The position numbers and the translations under genes are program-made. Under the pieces are notes generated by a model. It worked only from the letters and a program-made list of their open reading frames with translations, searched no databases and had not been told where the DNA came from. Below are positions 41,682-50,191 of a stretch of 64,000 bases of DNA, piece after piece. Numbering within the stretch: the first letter of the stretch is position 1; each line of letters opens with the position of its first letter. Source of the DNA: Streptomyces barringtoniae (lineage in GTDB: Bacteria; Actinomycetota; Actinomycetes; Streptomycetales; Streptomycetaceae); assembly GCF_020819595.1 (NCBI RefSeq), contig NZ_JAJHNP010000030.1, forward strand, positions 1 through 64,000, in the 5' to 3' direction.

Positions 41682-41741
41682 CAGGGCTCCGCCGACTGCC
41701 GCAGCGGTCGAATCCGGCAAGGGAACAAGGGAGTTGAGCAC

Positions 41742-42128
41742 ATGGACCACGAAGCGCTGGCGCGGGAGATGCGCGGACTGCGCGAGGAGGTGACCGGCAT
41801 CACCGACACGGCCCTCGCGGCGGCCGACGGCATGCTCATCGCGGCGGACACCGCGGAGTCGATCGACCCGGAGGGGCTCGCCGCGCTCGCGGCGGCGGGC
41901 CTGGGCCTGGCGCGCCGCACCGCCGCCGCCACGGCGCGCGGAGCGCTGCGCCAGACGGTGACGTACGGCAGCCAGGGCTGCGTCGCCTTCTACGCCGTCG
42001 GCGACACGGCCCTGATGGTGGTCCTCGGTGACGAGGGGATGGACGTCAACCGCCTGCACCGGGCGACCCACCCGGCCCTCGACCGCATCGGATCGATCCT
42101 CACCGAGAAGACGCCAGAAGGGGTGTGA
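41742..42128 (+). CDS. roadblock/LC7-domain protein
   Basis: A 128-residue protein with the roadblock fold: LREEVTGITDTALAAADGMLIAADTAESIDPEGLAALAAAGLGLARRTAAAT, then TVTYGSQGCVAFYAVGDTALMVVLGDEG. Roadblock proteins act as GAPs or scaffolds for MglA-like small GTPases. The related Streptomyces conservons contain a GTPase; none is next to this one. RBS GGGAACAAGGGAG precedes ATG 41742. Confidence 0.85.
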   Translation: MDHEALAREMRGLREEVTGITDTALAAADGMLIAADTAESIDPEGLAALAAAGLGLARRTAAATARGALRQTVTYGSQGCVAFYAVGDTALMVVLGDEGMDVNRLHRATHPALDRIGSILTEKTPEGV

Positions 42129-42131
42129 CAC

Positions 42132-42557
42132 ATGGCGACGAAGCGCATGACGGGTTTCTCCGACCAGGTGATGAGTCTGGTCAAGTCGCTGCGGGCAGAG
42201 GCGCCCGACTGCGTCGCGGCCGGTGTGGTCGACATGGCCACCGGGATGCTGCTGTCGTACGAGACCGTCGACAACCACCCGCCGGAGGTCCTGGACCTGC
42301 TGGCGGGTGCGACCCTCGACCTGTTCCAGGGCCGCACGGTCGTCATGATCGAAGACATCTTCAAGGAGCGCCGCGGGGTCAGCGACGACAGCCACTTCTT
42401 CCAGGAGATCCTCGTCAACAGCGAGAACCTCACCCATCTGTTCCTGCGGATGAACGAGCAGCAGGACGTCGTCGCCGTCGTCGTCTGCCGTAAGTCGGTG
42501 AACGTCGGCATGCTGATCGCCCAGGCCCGGAGGGTGGTGCGCGAGCACAGCCTGTGA
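42132..42557 (+). CDS. roadblock-like protein, second copy
   Basis: A 141-residue protein that looks like a divergent roadblock fold: VMSLVKSLRAEAPDCVAAGVVDMATGMLLSYETVDNHPPEVLDLLAGATLDLFQG, then HFFQEILVNSENLTHLFLRMNEQQDVVAVVVCRKSVNVGMLIAQARRVV. It starts three bases after the preceding stop. It probably forms a hetero-dimer with the first roadblock protein; this is inference. Confidence 0.75.
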   Translation: MATKRMTGFSDQVMSLVKSLRAEAPDCVAAGVVDMATGMLLSYETVDNHPPEVLDLLAGATLDLFQGRTVVMIEDIFKERRGVSDDSHFFQEILVNSENLTHLFLRMNEQQDVVAVVVCRKSVNVGMLIAQARRVVREHSL

Positions 42558-42563
42558 GGAGAC

Positions 42564-42597
42564 GGCCGTGGGCCCCTCCGGGGAGGGGCCCACGGCC
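42564..42597. terminator. bidirectional terminator
   Basis: A perfect 16-bp inverted repeat (42564-42579 / 42582-42597) lies between the stop of the roadblock operon (42557) and the stop of the convergent permease (42621). It can serve both transcripts. Confidence 0.8.
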
Positions 42598-42620
42598 GAC
42601 CGCGCTCCGACTTCGCGCTC

Positions 42621-44963
42621 CTACTCCGTCCGCAACCCCTCAGGCCGCATCAGCCGCAGCAGCGGCGGCAGGCTCAGCAGCGTCACCGTCACGACCACCG
42701 CCGCGCCGACGCCGGTCATCGACAGCACGCTCGGCCAGTCCACGCCCACCGTCGCACCCACCATCTTCAGCAGCACCGCGCCCAGCGTCAGCCCGACGGC
42801 CGAGGCGAGCAGCAGGCCCAGGGCGATGGGGATCGCCGTCTGCCACAGCACCGACATGCTCAGGGTGCGCCGCCGGGTGCCGAAGGCGACCAGCGACGAC
42901 AGCAGCTTGCGCCGCTCGCGCAACTGCTCCAGCTGGGACACCAGCAGGCTCGCCCCGATCAGCGCCAGCACACAGACGGCGCCGGCGAACGTACCGGTGC
43001 GGATGGAGTTGAACTGCGTCGACCGCTCGGTGGACGACCACACCATCGCGTCCGCGATCGGGTCGATCCGCGCGGCCGTGTTGCGGACGTACTCGTGCAC
43101 GTCCGGCAGCGACTCGTCCAGCGAGAGGTACACCGATCCGGTCAGCGCGTTGTTCATCGGCCGGGACGCGGCGGCCGGTGTCATCAGCACGCCGCTCTCC
43201 TTGTACCCGGCCGGACCGATCAGCGCCCGGCCGCGCTTCAGCTCGCCCGGCACGGTCCACATGACGTCCGGGCCGCCGCCGGTGCCGTCGCTCGTGTTGA
43301 CGTGGAGGGTGCGGCCGGGCCGGGCGAGCTTCGTCACGTCGGAGTCCCGGTCTGCGCCGGTCACCGCGAAGACGTCACCGTCGCGGCAGCTCGGCAGGTC
43401 GGCCATCTCCCGCAGCGAGGCGCAGGTGCCGACGGTGAGTTCGACGGTGTTGTCCGGCCCGTTGCCGGGGGTCCAGCGCCGGTCCCCCAGTTCGGTGCTG
43501 CCCAGCGTCGTGGCCTTCCGTACGCCCTTGGTGGTGGCGAACTTCCCGGCGGCCGGGAGGAAGGGAACGCCTCGCGACAGGTTGACCTGCATCTGCACCC
43601 GGTCGGTGTTCTGCCCGGTGACCTTGGTGTAGTCGCCCTGCACGCCCGCGAAGAGCATCTGCAGTGCGATGGCCCCGGCCACCGCGACCGCGATGCCGTT
43701 CACCATGCGGGCCGCCGAACCGCTGCTCAACTGCAGCCGCCGTACGGCCAGTTGCCAGGCCACCCCGCCGCGCCCGAGTCGGGCCACGACCGCCTCGACG
43801 GCCCACGGCAGCAGCGTGGTCACGCCGACGAGCAGCAGCAGGACGCCGCCGATCACCAGGTACTCGTTGAAGGTGCCGTTGCTGCGGCCCTGTCCGATCA
43901 TCGGGGCGAGCATCGCCAGGCCGCCCAGCGGCAGCAGCAGCCGCCACCACAGCCGGCGGCGCGCGGGCCTGGCCGTACGGACCACGCCCAGCGGCTCGAT
44001 GACCACCCCGCGCAGCGCGAACAGCGTGACCAGCACCGCCGCCGCCGGAACGGCGACCGCGACCAGGGCGGCCAGCGCCGGGGAGGGGTTGAGATAGCTG
44101 GGGAACACGCTGATGTCCATGATCTCGACCGAGGCCGCGAGCTGCCGGCCGAGCAGGAAGAAGCCGGTGCCGAAGACCAGCCCGACCAGCGATCCGGCGA
44201 GCGCCTCGCCCGCCGCGATCCGCCGGGTCATCCGGCTGTCGGAGCCCACCAGCCGCAGCGCGGCCAGTCTGCGGTCGCGCCGCTCGCCGCCGAACCGCAC
44301 GGCGGTGGCGATGAACACGGCGACCGGCATCAGCAGCACCGCGAAGACGACCAGCACCAGCAGGATCAGCACGGGGTCGGCCTGGTTCGCCGGTGTTTTC
44401 TTCGGTGGCCCGAAGTGGGTGATCCGGGCCGTCCGCCAGCCGTTGACGCGCGGGGCCAGGTCCTTCGCACCGGCGTAGTAGGCGAGTTCGTGCGAGCCGA
44501 TGAGCCCGGGCTCGCCGATCGTCCCGACGATCCGGTACGGCAGCCGCTCGCGCAGCAGCTTCCCGTCGGCGGAGTCGAGCAGCCTCTTCAGCATGGGGGA
44601 GACGACCATGTCCCCGACCGCCGGATATTTCGACAGGCCCGGTGCGATCGGTGCCCGCGGCCCCTCCGGTTCCACCAGCCGGCCGCGGACGTCCTTGCCG
44701 TGGTACGACGTGTCGGTGTCGGAGATCAGCAGGGTGTTCGCGGCCTTCGGCAGGCGCGGGCCGAAGGTGTAGTCCAGGCGGGCCTGGTCGCGGTCGTGCC
44801 GCACCGCCAGCGCGCTCGGGATCGCGGTCGTCAGCAGCAGCAGCGCCACGCCGAGCCCGACGCCGACCGCGGTCAGCAGCATCCGCACCCAGCCCTCGCG
44901 CCCGCCGGTGAGGGCGAACCGGACCCCCATGCCGAGATCCCGGCCCCACTGACGGGCATTCAT
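42621..44963 (-). CDS. FtsX-like ABC transporter permease
   Basis: A 780-residue membrane protein with duplicated FtsX/MacB-type architecture. One N-terminal helix (RMLLTAVGVGLGVALLLLTTAIPSAL) is followed by an extracytoplasmic domain, a first helix cluster (DPVLILLVLVVFAVLLMPVAVFIATAV, LVGLVFGTGFFLLG, ALVAVAVPAAAVLVTLFAL), a pair near the middle, a second large external domain with two Cys (VGTCASLREMADLPSCRDGD) and a last cluster (GAVCVLALIGASLLVSQL, LWQTAIPIALGLLLASAVGLTLGAVLL, GVGAAVVVTVTLLSLPPLL). Such permeases export peptides, lipids or antibiotics, or act mechanically on cell-wall proteins. Its ATG overlaps the ATPase stop by four bases. Confidence 0.88.
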   Translation of the reverse strand: MNARQWGRDLGMGVRFALTGGREGWVRMLLTAVGVGLGVALLLLTTAIPSALAVRHDRDQARLDYTFGPRLPKAANTLLISDTDTSYHGKDVRGRLVEPEGPRAPIAPGLSKYPAVGDMVVSPMLKRLLDSADGKLLRERLPYRIVGTIGEPGLIGSHELAYYAGAKDLAPRVNGWRTARITHFGPPKKTPANQADPVLILLVLVVFAVLLMPVAVFIATAVRFGGERRDRRLAALRLVGSDSRMTRRIAAGEALAGSLVGLVFGTGFFLLGRQLAASVEIMDISVFPSYLNPSPALAALVAVAVPAAAVLVTLFALRGVVIEPLGVVRTARPARRRLWWRLLLPLGGLAMLAPMIGQGRSNGTFNEYLVIGGVLLLLVGVTTLLPWAVEAVVARLGRGGVAWQLAVRRLQLSSGSAARMVNGIAVAVAGAIALQMLFAGVQGDYTKVTGQNTDRVQMQVNLSRGVPFLPAAGKFATTKGVRKATTLGSTELGDRRWTPGNGPDNTVELTVGTCASLREMADLPSCRDGDVFAVTGADRDSDVTKLARPGRTLHVNTSDGTGGGPDVMWTVPGELKRGRALIGPAGYKESGVLMTPAAASRPMNNALTGSVYLSLDESLPDVHEYVRNTAARIDPIADAMVWSSTERSTQFNSIRTGTFAGAVCVLALIGASLLVSQLEQLRERRKLLSSLVAFGTRRRTLSMSVLWQTAIPIALGLLLASAVGLTLGAVLLKMVGATVGVDWPSVLSMTGVGAAVVVTVTLLSLPPLLRLMRPEGLRTE

Positions 44964-45649
44964 ATGGCGCGCTCCATGTCCCGGGACCTGCCGTCGCGTA
45001 CGACGATCTCGCGGTCGGAGTAGGCGGCCACCCGGGGTTCGTGCGTGACCAGGACGACGGCCGCGTTGGCGGTGCGGGCCGCGTCGGTCAGCAGCTCCAT
45101 CACACGCTCGCCGTTGAGGGAGTCGAGCGCGCCGGTCGGCTCGTCGGCGAACACCACCCGGGGCTCGGTGACCAGTGCCCGTGCCACCGCGACGCGCTGT
45201 CCCTGGCCGCCGGAGACCTCGCCGGGCCGCTTGTCCTTGAGGTCGTCCACCTCCAGGCGTTCCATCCAGGCGAGCGCGGCCCGCTCGGCCTGCTTGCGGG
45301 AGGTGCCGTTCAGCCTGAGCGGCAGCGCCACGTTCTCCACGCAGGTCAGCTCGGGCACCAGCTGGCCGAACTGGAAGACGAACCCGAACTCGGAGCGGCG
45401 CAGCGCGCTGCGTTCGGCGTCGCTCATGCCGGCCAGTTCGCGGCCGTTGTAGATGATGGACCCGGAGTCGGGCGGCACGATGCCGGCGAGGCAGTGCAGC
45501 AGCGTCGACTTGCCGGAGCCGGAGGGGCCCATCACGGCGACGACCTCGCCGGGGTGGATGGAGAACTCGGCGCCGTCGAGCGCGACCGTGGGGCCGTAGG
45601 CCTTGTGCAGGTCCTCGGCGGCGAGCAGGAAGCCGGGGGGAGGAGTCAC
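44960..45649 (-). CDS. ABC transporter ATP-binding protein (LolD/MacB type)
   Basis: A 229-residue ATPase. Walker A GPSGSGKSTLL, Q-loop FVFQFGQLVPELT, signature GEVSGGQGQRVAVARAL, Walker B VVFADEPTGALD and H-loop VLVTHEPRVAAYSD are all intact. The GTG start overlaps the PadR stop by four bases (GTGA), and the stop overlaps the permease start by four. It energises the FtsX-like permease encoded next to it. Confidence 0.92.
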   Translation of the reverse strand: MTPPPGFLLAAEDLHKAYGPTVALDGAEFSIHPGEVVAVMGPSGSGKSTLLHCLAGIVPPDSGSIIYNGRELAGMSDAERSALRRSEFGFVFQFGQLVPELTCVENVALPLRLNGTSRKQAERAALAWMERLEVDDLKDKRPGEVSGGQGQRVAVARALVTEPRVVFADEPTGALDSLNGERVMELLTDAARTANAAVVLVTHEPRVAAYSDREIVVRDGRSRDMERAI

Positions 45650-46170
45650 TTGGCCACCGCCTCACGGAGCTTGTCGAGGCGCGCGGCGGTCAGTTCCAGC
45701 CAGCGCAGGTCGGCCTCCAGGTGGAACAGCGCGTGGTCGCAGATCAGCTGGTCGGCGAGGTCGCCCTTGCGCTTGCGGTCGGTCAGGATCCGCATGCTGC
45801 GCAGGTGCTCGGCGCGCTGGGTGTCGAGGATGAGGGAGGCGTCGCGGTGCGTGAGGAGGGCGAGGACGACCTTGGTGTACAGGGTCGACTGCAGGTACTC
45901 CTCGGGCTTCTCCGGAGTGGCGAGCCAGCGCTGGACGTCGGTGATGCCGGCGTCGGTGATGGCGTACCGCTTGCGCTCGGGGCCGCCGCCCGCCTCTATC
46001 CCGTCGACTTCCACGAGGCCGTGCTTCAGCAGCCGGGACATCGTGGAGTAGACCTGGCCGTAGTGCAGCGGCCGGTCGTGACCGAACTTCTCGTCGAAGG
46101 CCCGCTTCAGGTCGTAACCGTGCCGCGGGCCGGACTCCAGGAGTCCCAGGAGAGTGTGACCGATGGACAT
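45646..46170 (-). CDS. PadR-family transcriptional regulator
   Basis: A 174-residue regulator. The PadR winged helix covers residues 1-95 (HTLLGLLESGPRHGYDLKRAFDEKFGHDRPLHYGQVYSTMSRLLKHGLVEVDGIEAGGGPERKRYAIT), and a C-terminal dimerisation helix region follows (LDTQRAEHLRSMRILTDRKRKG). ATG 46170 is leaderless: TAGAGT lies seven bases upstream. It is the first gene of the PadR-ATPase-permease operon and probably represses it in response to an exported compound. Confidence 0.9.
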   Translation of the reverse strand: MSIGHTLLGLLESGPRHGYDLKRAFDEKFGHDRPLHYGQVYSTMSRLLKHGLVEVDGIEAGGGPERKRYAITDAGITDVQRWLATPEKPEEYLQSTLYTKVVLALLTHRDASLILDTQRAEHLRSMRILTDRKRKGDLADQLICDHALFHLEADLRWLELTAARLDKLREAVAK

Positions 46171-46177
46171 GCACAGC

Positions 46178-46183
46178 ACTCTA
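46178..46183 (-). promoter_or_regulatory. -10 box of a leaderless promoter, PadR operon
   Basis: On the minus strand TAGAGT is followed by seven bases and ATG 46170. Confidence 0.55.
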
Positions 46184-46191
46184 CACACGGT

Positions 46192-46210
46192 GTATACGCC
46201 GCATGTATAC
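46192..46210. promoter_or_regulatory. paired GTATAC sites, candidate PadR operator
   Basis: Two GTATAC palindromes (46192-46197 and 46205-46210) are spaced 13 bp apart, just upstream of the -10 box. Occupation would block the promoter of the PadR operon. The similarity to known PadR sites is only general. Confidence 0.45.
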
Positions 46211-46264
46211 GCGGAGTGGGGAGATCATGGCGCGGTGTACGGCCGTGCAGGTGGGGGCCGATTG

Positions 46265-46498
46265 TCACGGTTCCGAAACAGGTGGCCTGCCTCTGCGCGG
46301 CATGGGGCCGGTTTCCTTCGGCAGCCGTCCCGCCTCCGCCAGCGCCCTGCGCAGCAGGAACTCGATCTGCGCGTTGGCCGACCGCAGGTCCTCCCCGGCC
46401 CACCGCGCGATCGCCTCGTACACCGACGGGTCCAGCCGCAGCAGCACCTGCTTGCGCTGCTGCGGCCGTCGCTTCGGAGTCTCCGAGGGGTCCGTCAC
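46265..46498 (-). CDS. small Arc/HicB-like protein encoded with the SPFH gene
   Basis: A 77-residue basic protein: KRRPQQRKQVLLRLDPSVYEAIARWAGEDLRSANAQIEFLLRRALAEAG. A strand (VLLRLDPSVYEAI) plus two helices is the arrangement of ribbon-helix-helix DNA-binding proteins. The GTG start overlaps the SPFH stop by four bases, so the two are coupled. It could autoregulate through the palindrome at 47474-47487. No toxin partner is seen. Confidence 0.7.
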   Translation of the reverse strand: MTDPSETPKRRPQQRKQVLLRLDPSVYEAIARWAGEDLRSANAQIEFLLRRALAEAGRLPKETGPMPRRGRPPVSEP

Positions 46499-47433
46499 TG
46501 GTAGAGCGTCCCGGTGTTGAGGACGGGCTGCGGGGCCCGGTCGCCGCAGAGCACCACCATCAGGTTGGACACCATCGCCGCCTTGCGCTCCTCGTCCAGT
46601 TCCACGATGTCCGCCTCCGCGATCCGGCCGAGCGCCGCCTCGACCATCCCGACCGCGCCGTCCACGATCTGCCGCCGCGCGGCCACGACCGCACCGGCCT
46701 GCTGCCGCTGGAGCATCGCCGAGGCGATCTCGGGAGCGTACGCGAGATGGGTGAAGCGCGACTCGACGATCTGCACTCCGGCCGCCTCCACCCGCACCTG
46801 AAGCTCCACGGCCAGCTTCTCGGTGATCTCCTCGGCGTTGCCGCGCAGCGAGAGACCGTCCTCGTCGTGGGCGTCGTAGGGGTACTCGATCGCGATGTGC
46901 CGTACGGCCGTCTCGGTCTGCGTGGCGACGAACTCCGCGAAGTCGTCCACCTCGAACGTGGCCTGCGCGGTGTCCTGGACCTTCCACACCACGACCGCGG
47001 CCAGCTCGATGGGGTTGCCGTAGGCGTCGTTGACCTTCAGGACGGCGGTCTCGTGGTTGCGCACCCGGGTGGAGATCCGGGTCCGCGAGGTGAAGGGGTT
47101 CACCCAGCGCAGGCCGTCCTGCCGGATGGTGCCCCGGTAGCGCCCGAAGAGCTGGACGACCCGGGCCTCGCCGGGGGCGACGGTGTTCAGTCCGCGCAGC
47201 GAGATGATCGCGGCGAGGAAGACGACGATGCCGGCGACGACGAGCCCCGCCTTGGCGCCGCCGGCGGGGACGGCCGAGGCGCCGGCGAGCAGCGCGGCGG
47301 TGGCACCGAGCCCGAGCAGGCCGAGCAGCAGCGCGAGCCCGCCGCCGATGCTGTGCGCGGTGAACTCCCGTACCTGTGGCGCGGGCATCTCGGGCACGTC
47401 GAGCGCGTCGTGGGTGGAGTCGTTGGCGGTCAT
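46495..47433 (-). CDS. SPFH/Band 7 (slipin-like) membrane protein
   Basis: A 312-residue protein. Two N-terminal helices (GGGLALLLGLLGLGATAALLAGAS, AGLVVAGIVVFLAAIISL) are followed by the SPFH domain: NTVAPGEARVVQLFGRYRGTIRQDGLRWVNPF, VLKVNDAYGNPIELAAVVVWKVQDTAQATFEVDD, and the helical part with YAPEIASAMLQRQQAGAVVAARRQIVDGAV. Proteins of this family organise membrane microdomains and support proteases or stress responses. ATG 47433 follows GGGGACC. The small DNA-binding-like gene is translationally coupled behind it. Confidence 0.88.
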   Translation of the reverse strand: MTANDSTHDALDVPEMPAPQVREFTAHSIGGGLALLLGLLGLGATAALLAGASAVPAGGAKAGLVVAGIVVFLAAIISLRGLNTVAPGEARVVQLFGRYRGTIRQDGLRWVNPFTSRTRISTRVRNHETAVLKVNDAYGNPIELAAVVVWKVQDTAQATFEVDDFAEFVATQTETAVRHIAIEYPYDAHDEDGLSLRGNAEEITEKLAVELQVRVEAAGVQIVESRFTHLAYAPEIASAMLQRQQAGAVVAARRQIVDGAVGMVEAALGRIAEADIVELDEERKAAMVSNLMVVLCGDRAPQPVLNTGTLYQ

Positions 47434-47473
47434 GGTGGTCCCCGTTCAGGTCTTGCCTATCTTCTGTCTAGCT

Positions 47474-47487
47474 AAGTGATATCACTT
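47474..47487. promoter_or_regulatory. AAGTGATATCACTT palindrome in the SPFH promoter
   Basis: A perfect 14-bp palindrome 41 bases before the SPFH start and 162 before the PBP start. It lies in AT-rich DNA likely to hold the promoter. It is a candidate operator for the small RHH-like protein encoded downstream of the SPFH gene, or for a GntR-type regulator. Confidence 0.5.
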
Positions 47488-47648
47488 TTACGCGCGGAAG
47501 CAACCCCGCGACCTCCAGATCCGTCGGTTCCCTTGGAACAGGTGCTGATTGTCACGTCCGTAAAAGAGCGGATCGGACGACCTTTGTCATATAGACGGGT
47601 GTTAGTTTTCGGAGCTGACCCCGAGACGGAAGCGGAGCGAAGGAACCA

Positions 47649-49970
47649 ATGGGACGCGCGGAAGAGAGACGAGCGCGACAGCGCGGTGGCCACCGCGCGG
47701 CGCCCAGGCGCCGCCGCTCCGCCCCCACGGCGGCTGCACCGGCCGGTGGCAAGCCCGCGAAGAGCTTCATACGCCGGCTCTTCTCCTGGAAGAAGATCCT
47801 CGGCACGTTCCTCGGGCTGTGCCTGCTCGGCATCGGCGGCTTCATCGCCCTCTACATGCTGGTGGACATCCCCAAGGGCGCCAACGCGCTCGCCCAGCAG
47901 GAGAGCAACGTCTACAAGTACAGCGACGGCACGCTCCTGGCCCGCGTCGGCAAGACCAACCGCGAGAGCGTGGACCTGTCCAGGGTGCCCAAGGACGTCC
48001 AGCACACCTTCGTCGCCGCCGAGAACAAGACCTTCTACACGGACTCCGGCATCGACCTCAAGGGCCTGGCCCGCGGTCTGTACAACACCGCGATGGGCCG
48101 CGGCGCCCAGGGCGGTTCCACGATCACCCAGCAGTACGTCAAGAACTACTACCTCACCCAGAACCAGACCGTCAGCCGCAAGCTCAAGGAGATGGTCATC
48201 TCCTTGAAGGTCGACCAGAGGCTGTCCAAGGACCAGATCCTCGCGGGCTACATCAACACCAGCTACTACGGCCGCGGCGCCTACGGCATCCAGGCCGCCG
48301 CCCAGGCCTACTACCGCACCGACGCCCAGAAACTGTCGGTCGAACAGGGCGCCTATCTCGCCGCGCTCCTGCAGGCGCCGAGCCAGTACGACTGGGCCGT
48401 CGCCACCTCCACGGGCAAGAAGCTGGTGCAGGCCCGCTGGAACTACGTCCTGGACAACATGGTCAAGCAGCACTGGCTGGACCCGGCCAAGCGGCAGGCC
48501 ATGAAGTTCCCCTATCCCAAGGAGCCCAAGGCAACGCCGAGTCAGGCGGGCCAGAAGGGCTATCTGATCGACCTCGCCAACCAGCAGCTCGAACAGCAGC
48601 TGATGGAGCAGGAGAGCATCAGCCGCTCCCAGGCGGAGGCCGAGGTCGTCGACCGCGGCTGGACCATCACGCTGAACATCGACAAGAAGAAGCAGGCCGA
48701 GCTGGAGCAGGCGGTCAAGTCCGAGCTGACCGGCAAACTGGACGCGAAGAAGCGCAAGGTCGACGGCGCGGTCCAGGCCGGCGCTGCCTCGGTGGACCCG
48801 AAGACCGGCAGGATCGTCGCGATGTACGGCGGCAAGGACTACTTCCAGCACTACGTCAACAACGCCACCCGCCGGGACTACCAGCCCGCCTCGACGTTCA
48901 AGCCGGTCATCCTCGCCGCCGCGCTCCAGAACAGCTCCACCACGCAGGACGGCCAGCCCATCGCCGCCAACACGGTCTACGACGGCACCAGCGGCCGCCA
49001 GGTCGTGGACCACGGCAGAAAGGTGGGCTTCGGCCCGCCGAACGAGGACCACCACGACTACGGCCCCATCACCGTCCAGCAGGCGATGAACAACTCCGTC
49101 AACTCCGTGTTCGCGCAGATGGGCATGGACGTGGGCATGGAAAAGGTCATGGCCACGGCCAAGCAGCTCGGCATGGACACCACGGGCATGCAGGCGGTGC
49201 CCGCGCAGACCCTCGGCTCCATGGGCGCGAGCCCGCTGGAGATGGCCGGGATCTACGCCACGCTCGACAATCACGGCAGCAAGGTGACGCCGAGCATCCT
49301 CAAGTCGGCCGAGAAGAGCAACCGTACGGTCCAGATCCCCAACCCGGTCGGCGGCCAGGTGATCAGCCGGACCGCAGCCGACACCGTGACCTCCGTGCTG
49401 ACCGGCGTGGTCGACGACGGTACGGCGAAGGAGCACGTGGCGGACAACCCGCTGCGCGACGGCCAGCAGGTGGCCGGCAAGACCGGTACCTCCGACGAGG
49501 ACAAGTCCGCCTGGTTCACCGGCTACACGCCCGACCTGGTCACCTCCGTCGGCCTGTTCGGCGAGCAGAAGGGGACCGGCCGCCATGTGTCCCTGACGGG
49601 CGCGACCGGCCTGATCAAGCCGCCCGGCCGCATCAACGGCGGCGGCTACCCGGCGCAGATCTGGGCGGCGTACACCTTCGGTGTGACGGACAGGGCCAAG
49701 TTCGACCTCGACACCACCCAGGGCGCGGCCGTCCAGCCGACGGACACCCCGACCTACAGCCAGAGCCCGTCGCAGACACCGTCGCACACGCCGACCAGCA
49801 AGGCGCCGAGCAGCTCCGCGCCCCCGTCCAGGACGCCGACGCAGACGCCGACCCAGACGCCCACGCAGACGCCGACGCAGACCCCCACGCAGACGCCGAC
49901 GCAGACGCCGACGGGCCCGATCACGCAGGACCCGATCGACCCGGGCGGCGGCGGGAACTTCGGCCAGTAG
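47649..49970 (+). CDS. class A penicillin-binding protein
   Basis: A 773-residue bifunctional murein synthase. After a basic cytoplasmic tail and one membrane helix (ILGTFLGLCLLGIGGFIALYML), the GT51 glycosyltransferase domain has VAAENKTFYTDSGID, GGSTITQQYVKNYYL, KLKEMVISLKVDQRLSKDQIL and YINTSYYGRGAYGIQAAAQAYY. The transpeptidase has STFK (Ser near 415), SVN in MNNSVNSVFAQ and KTGTS near 610. The C-terminus is a Ser/Pro/Thr/Gln tail with TPTQ repeats. A fixed-length wall-spanning or disordered role for the tail is inference. AAGCGGAGCGAAGGAA precedes ATG 47649. Confidence 0.93.
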   Translation: MGRAEERRARQRGGHRAAPRRRRSAPTAAAPAGGKPAKSFIRRLFSWKKILGTFLGLCLLGIGGFIALYMLVDIPKGANALAQQESNVYKYSDGTLLARVGKTNRESVDLSRVPKDVQHTFVAAENKTFYTDSGIDLKGLARGLYNTAMGRGAQGGSTITQQYVKNYYLTQNQTVSRKLKEMVISLKVDQRLSKDQILAGYINTSYYGRGAYGIQAAAQAYYRTDAQKLSVEQGAYLAALLQAPSQYDWAVATSTGKKLVQARWNYVLDNMVKQHWLDPAKRQAMKFPYPKEPKATPSQAGQKGYLIDLANQQLEQQLMEQESISRSQAEAEVVDRGWTITLNIDKKKQAELEQAVKSELTGKLDAKKRKVDGAVQAGAASVDPKTGRIVAMYGGKDYFQHYVNNATRRDYQPASTFKPVILAAALQNSSTTQDGQPIAANTVYDGTSGRQVVDHGRKVGFGPPNEDHHDYGPITVQQAMNNSVNSVFAQMGMDVGMEKVMATAKQLGMDTTGMQAVPAQTLGSMGASPLEMAGIYATLDNHGSKVTPSILKSAEKSNRTVQIPNPVGGQVISRTAADTVTSVLTGVVDDGTAKEHVADNPLRDGQQVAGKTGTSDEDKSAWFTGYTPDLVTSVGLFGEQKGTGRHVSLTGATGLIKPPGRINGGGYPAQIWAAYTFGVTDRAKFDLDTTQGAAVQPTDTPTYSQSPSQTPSHTPTSKAPSSSAPPSRTPTQTPTQTPTQTPTQTPTQTPTQTPTGPITQDPIDPGGGGNFGQ
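49832..49912 (+). repeat. in-gene tandem repeat encoding Thr-Pro-Thr-Gln
   Basis: About six to seven near-perfect 12-bp units (variants of ACGCCGACGCAG) encode TPTQ repeats at the end of the class A PBP. Units differ by third-position changes. Copy number may vary between strains. Confidence 0.85.
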
Positions 49971-49987
49971 GCCGGTCGGAACGCACA

Positions 49988-50026
49988 CGCGAGGGGCGCC
50001 CGGGAAATTCCCGGGCGCCCCTCGCG
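49988..50026 (+). terminator. terminator behind the PBP gene
   Basis: A 19-bp perfect inverted repeat (49988-50006 / 50008-50026) whose centre can open into a 5-7 nt loop, followed by TTCT. It lies 18 nt after the stop. The 165 bases from 50027 to 50191 hold nothing else recognised. Confidence 0.85.
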
Positions 50027-50191
50027 TTCTCGACGGCGCTGTCGATCCGCCCTGTGGCGGCGCTCAGGCGGTGACGCCCGCTCCGGCCGGACCGGGTCCA
50101 CAGCCCTGCGCACCGCCCGCCCACAGCAGTCGTCACGCCGGATCGCCGCGTACCGCCCGACCTCACGCGGGGCGCACCGCCCCGGCGGCCA

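Noticed and set aside
42621..45665. single 1014-residue ABC fusion on the minus strand
   Set aside because: The region over 44960-45649 is better read in another frame as the ATPase; the frame only continues because of GC bias.
49832..49912. CRISPR-like array
   Set aside because: Units are 12 bp without spacers and encode TPTQ within the PBP.
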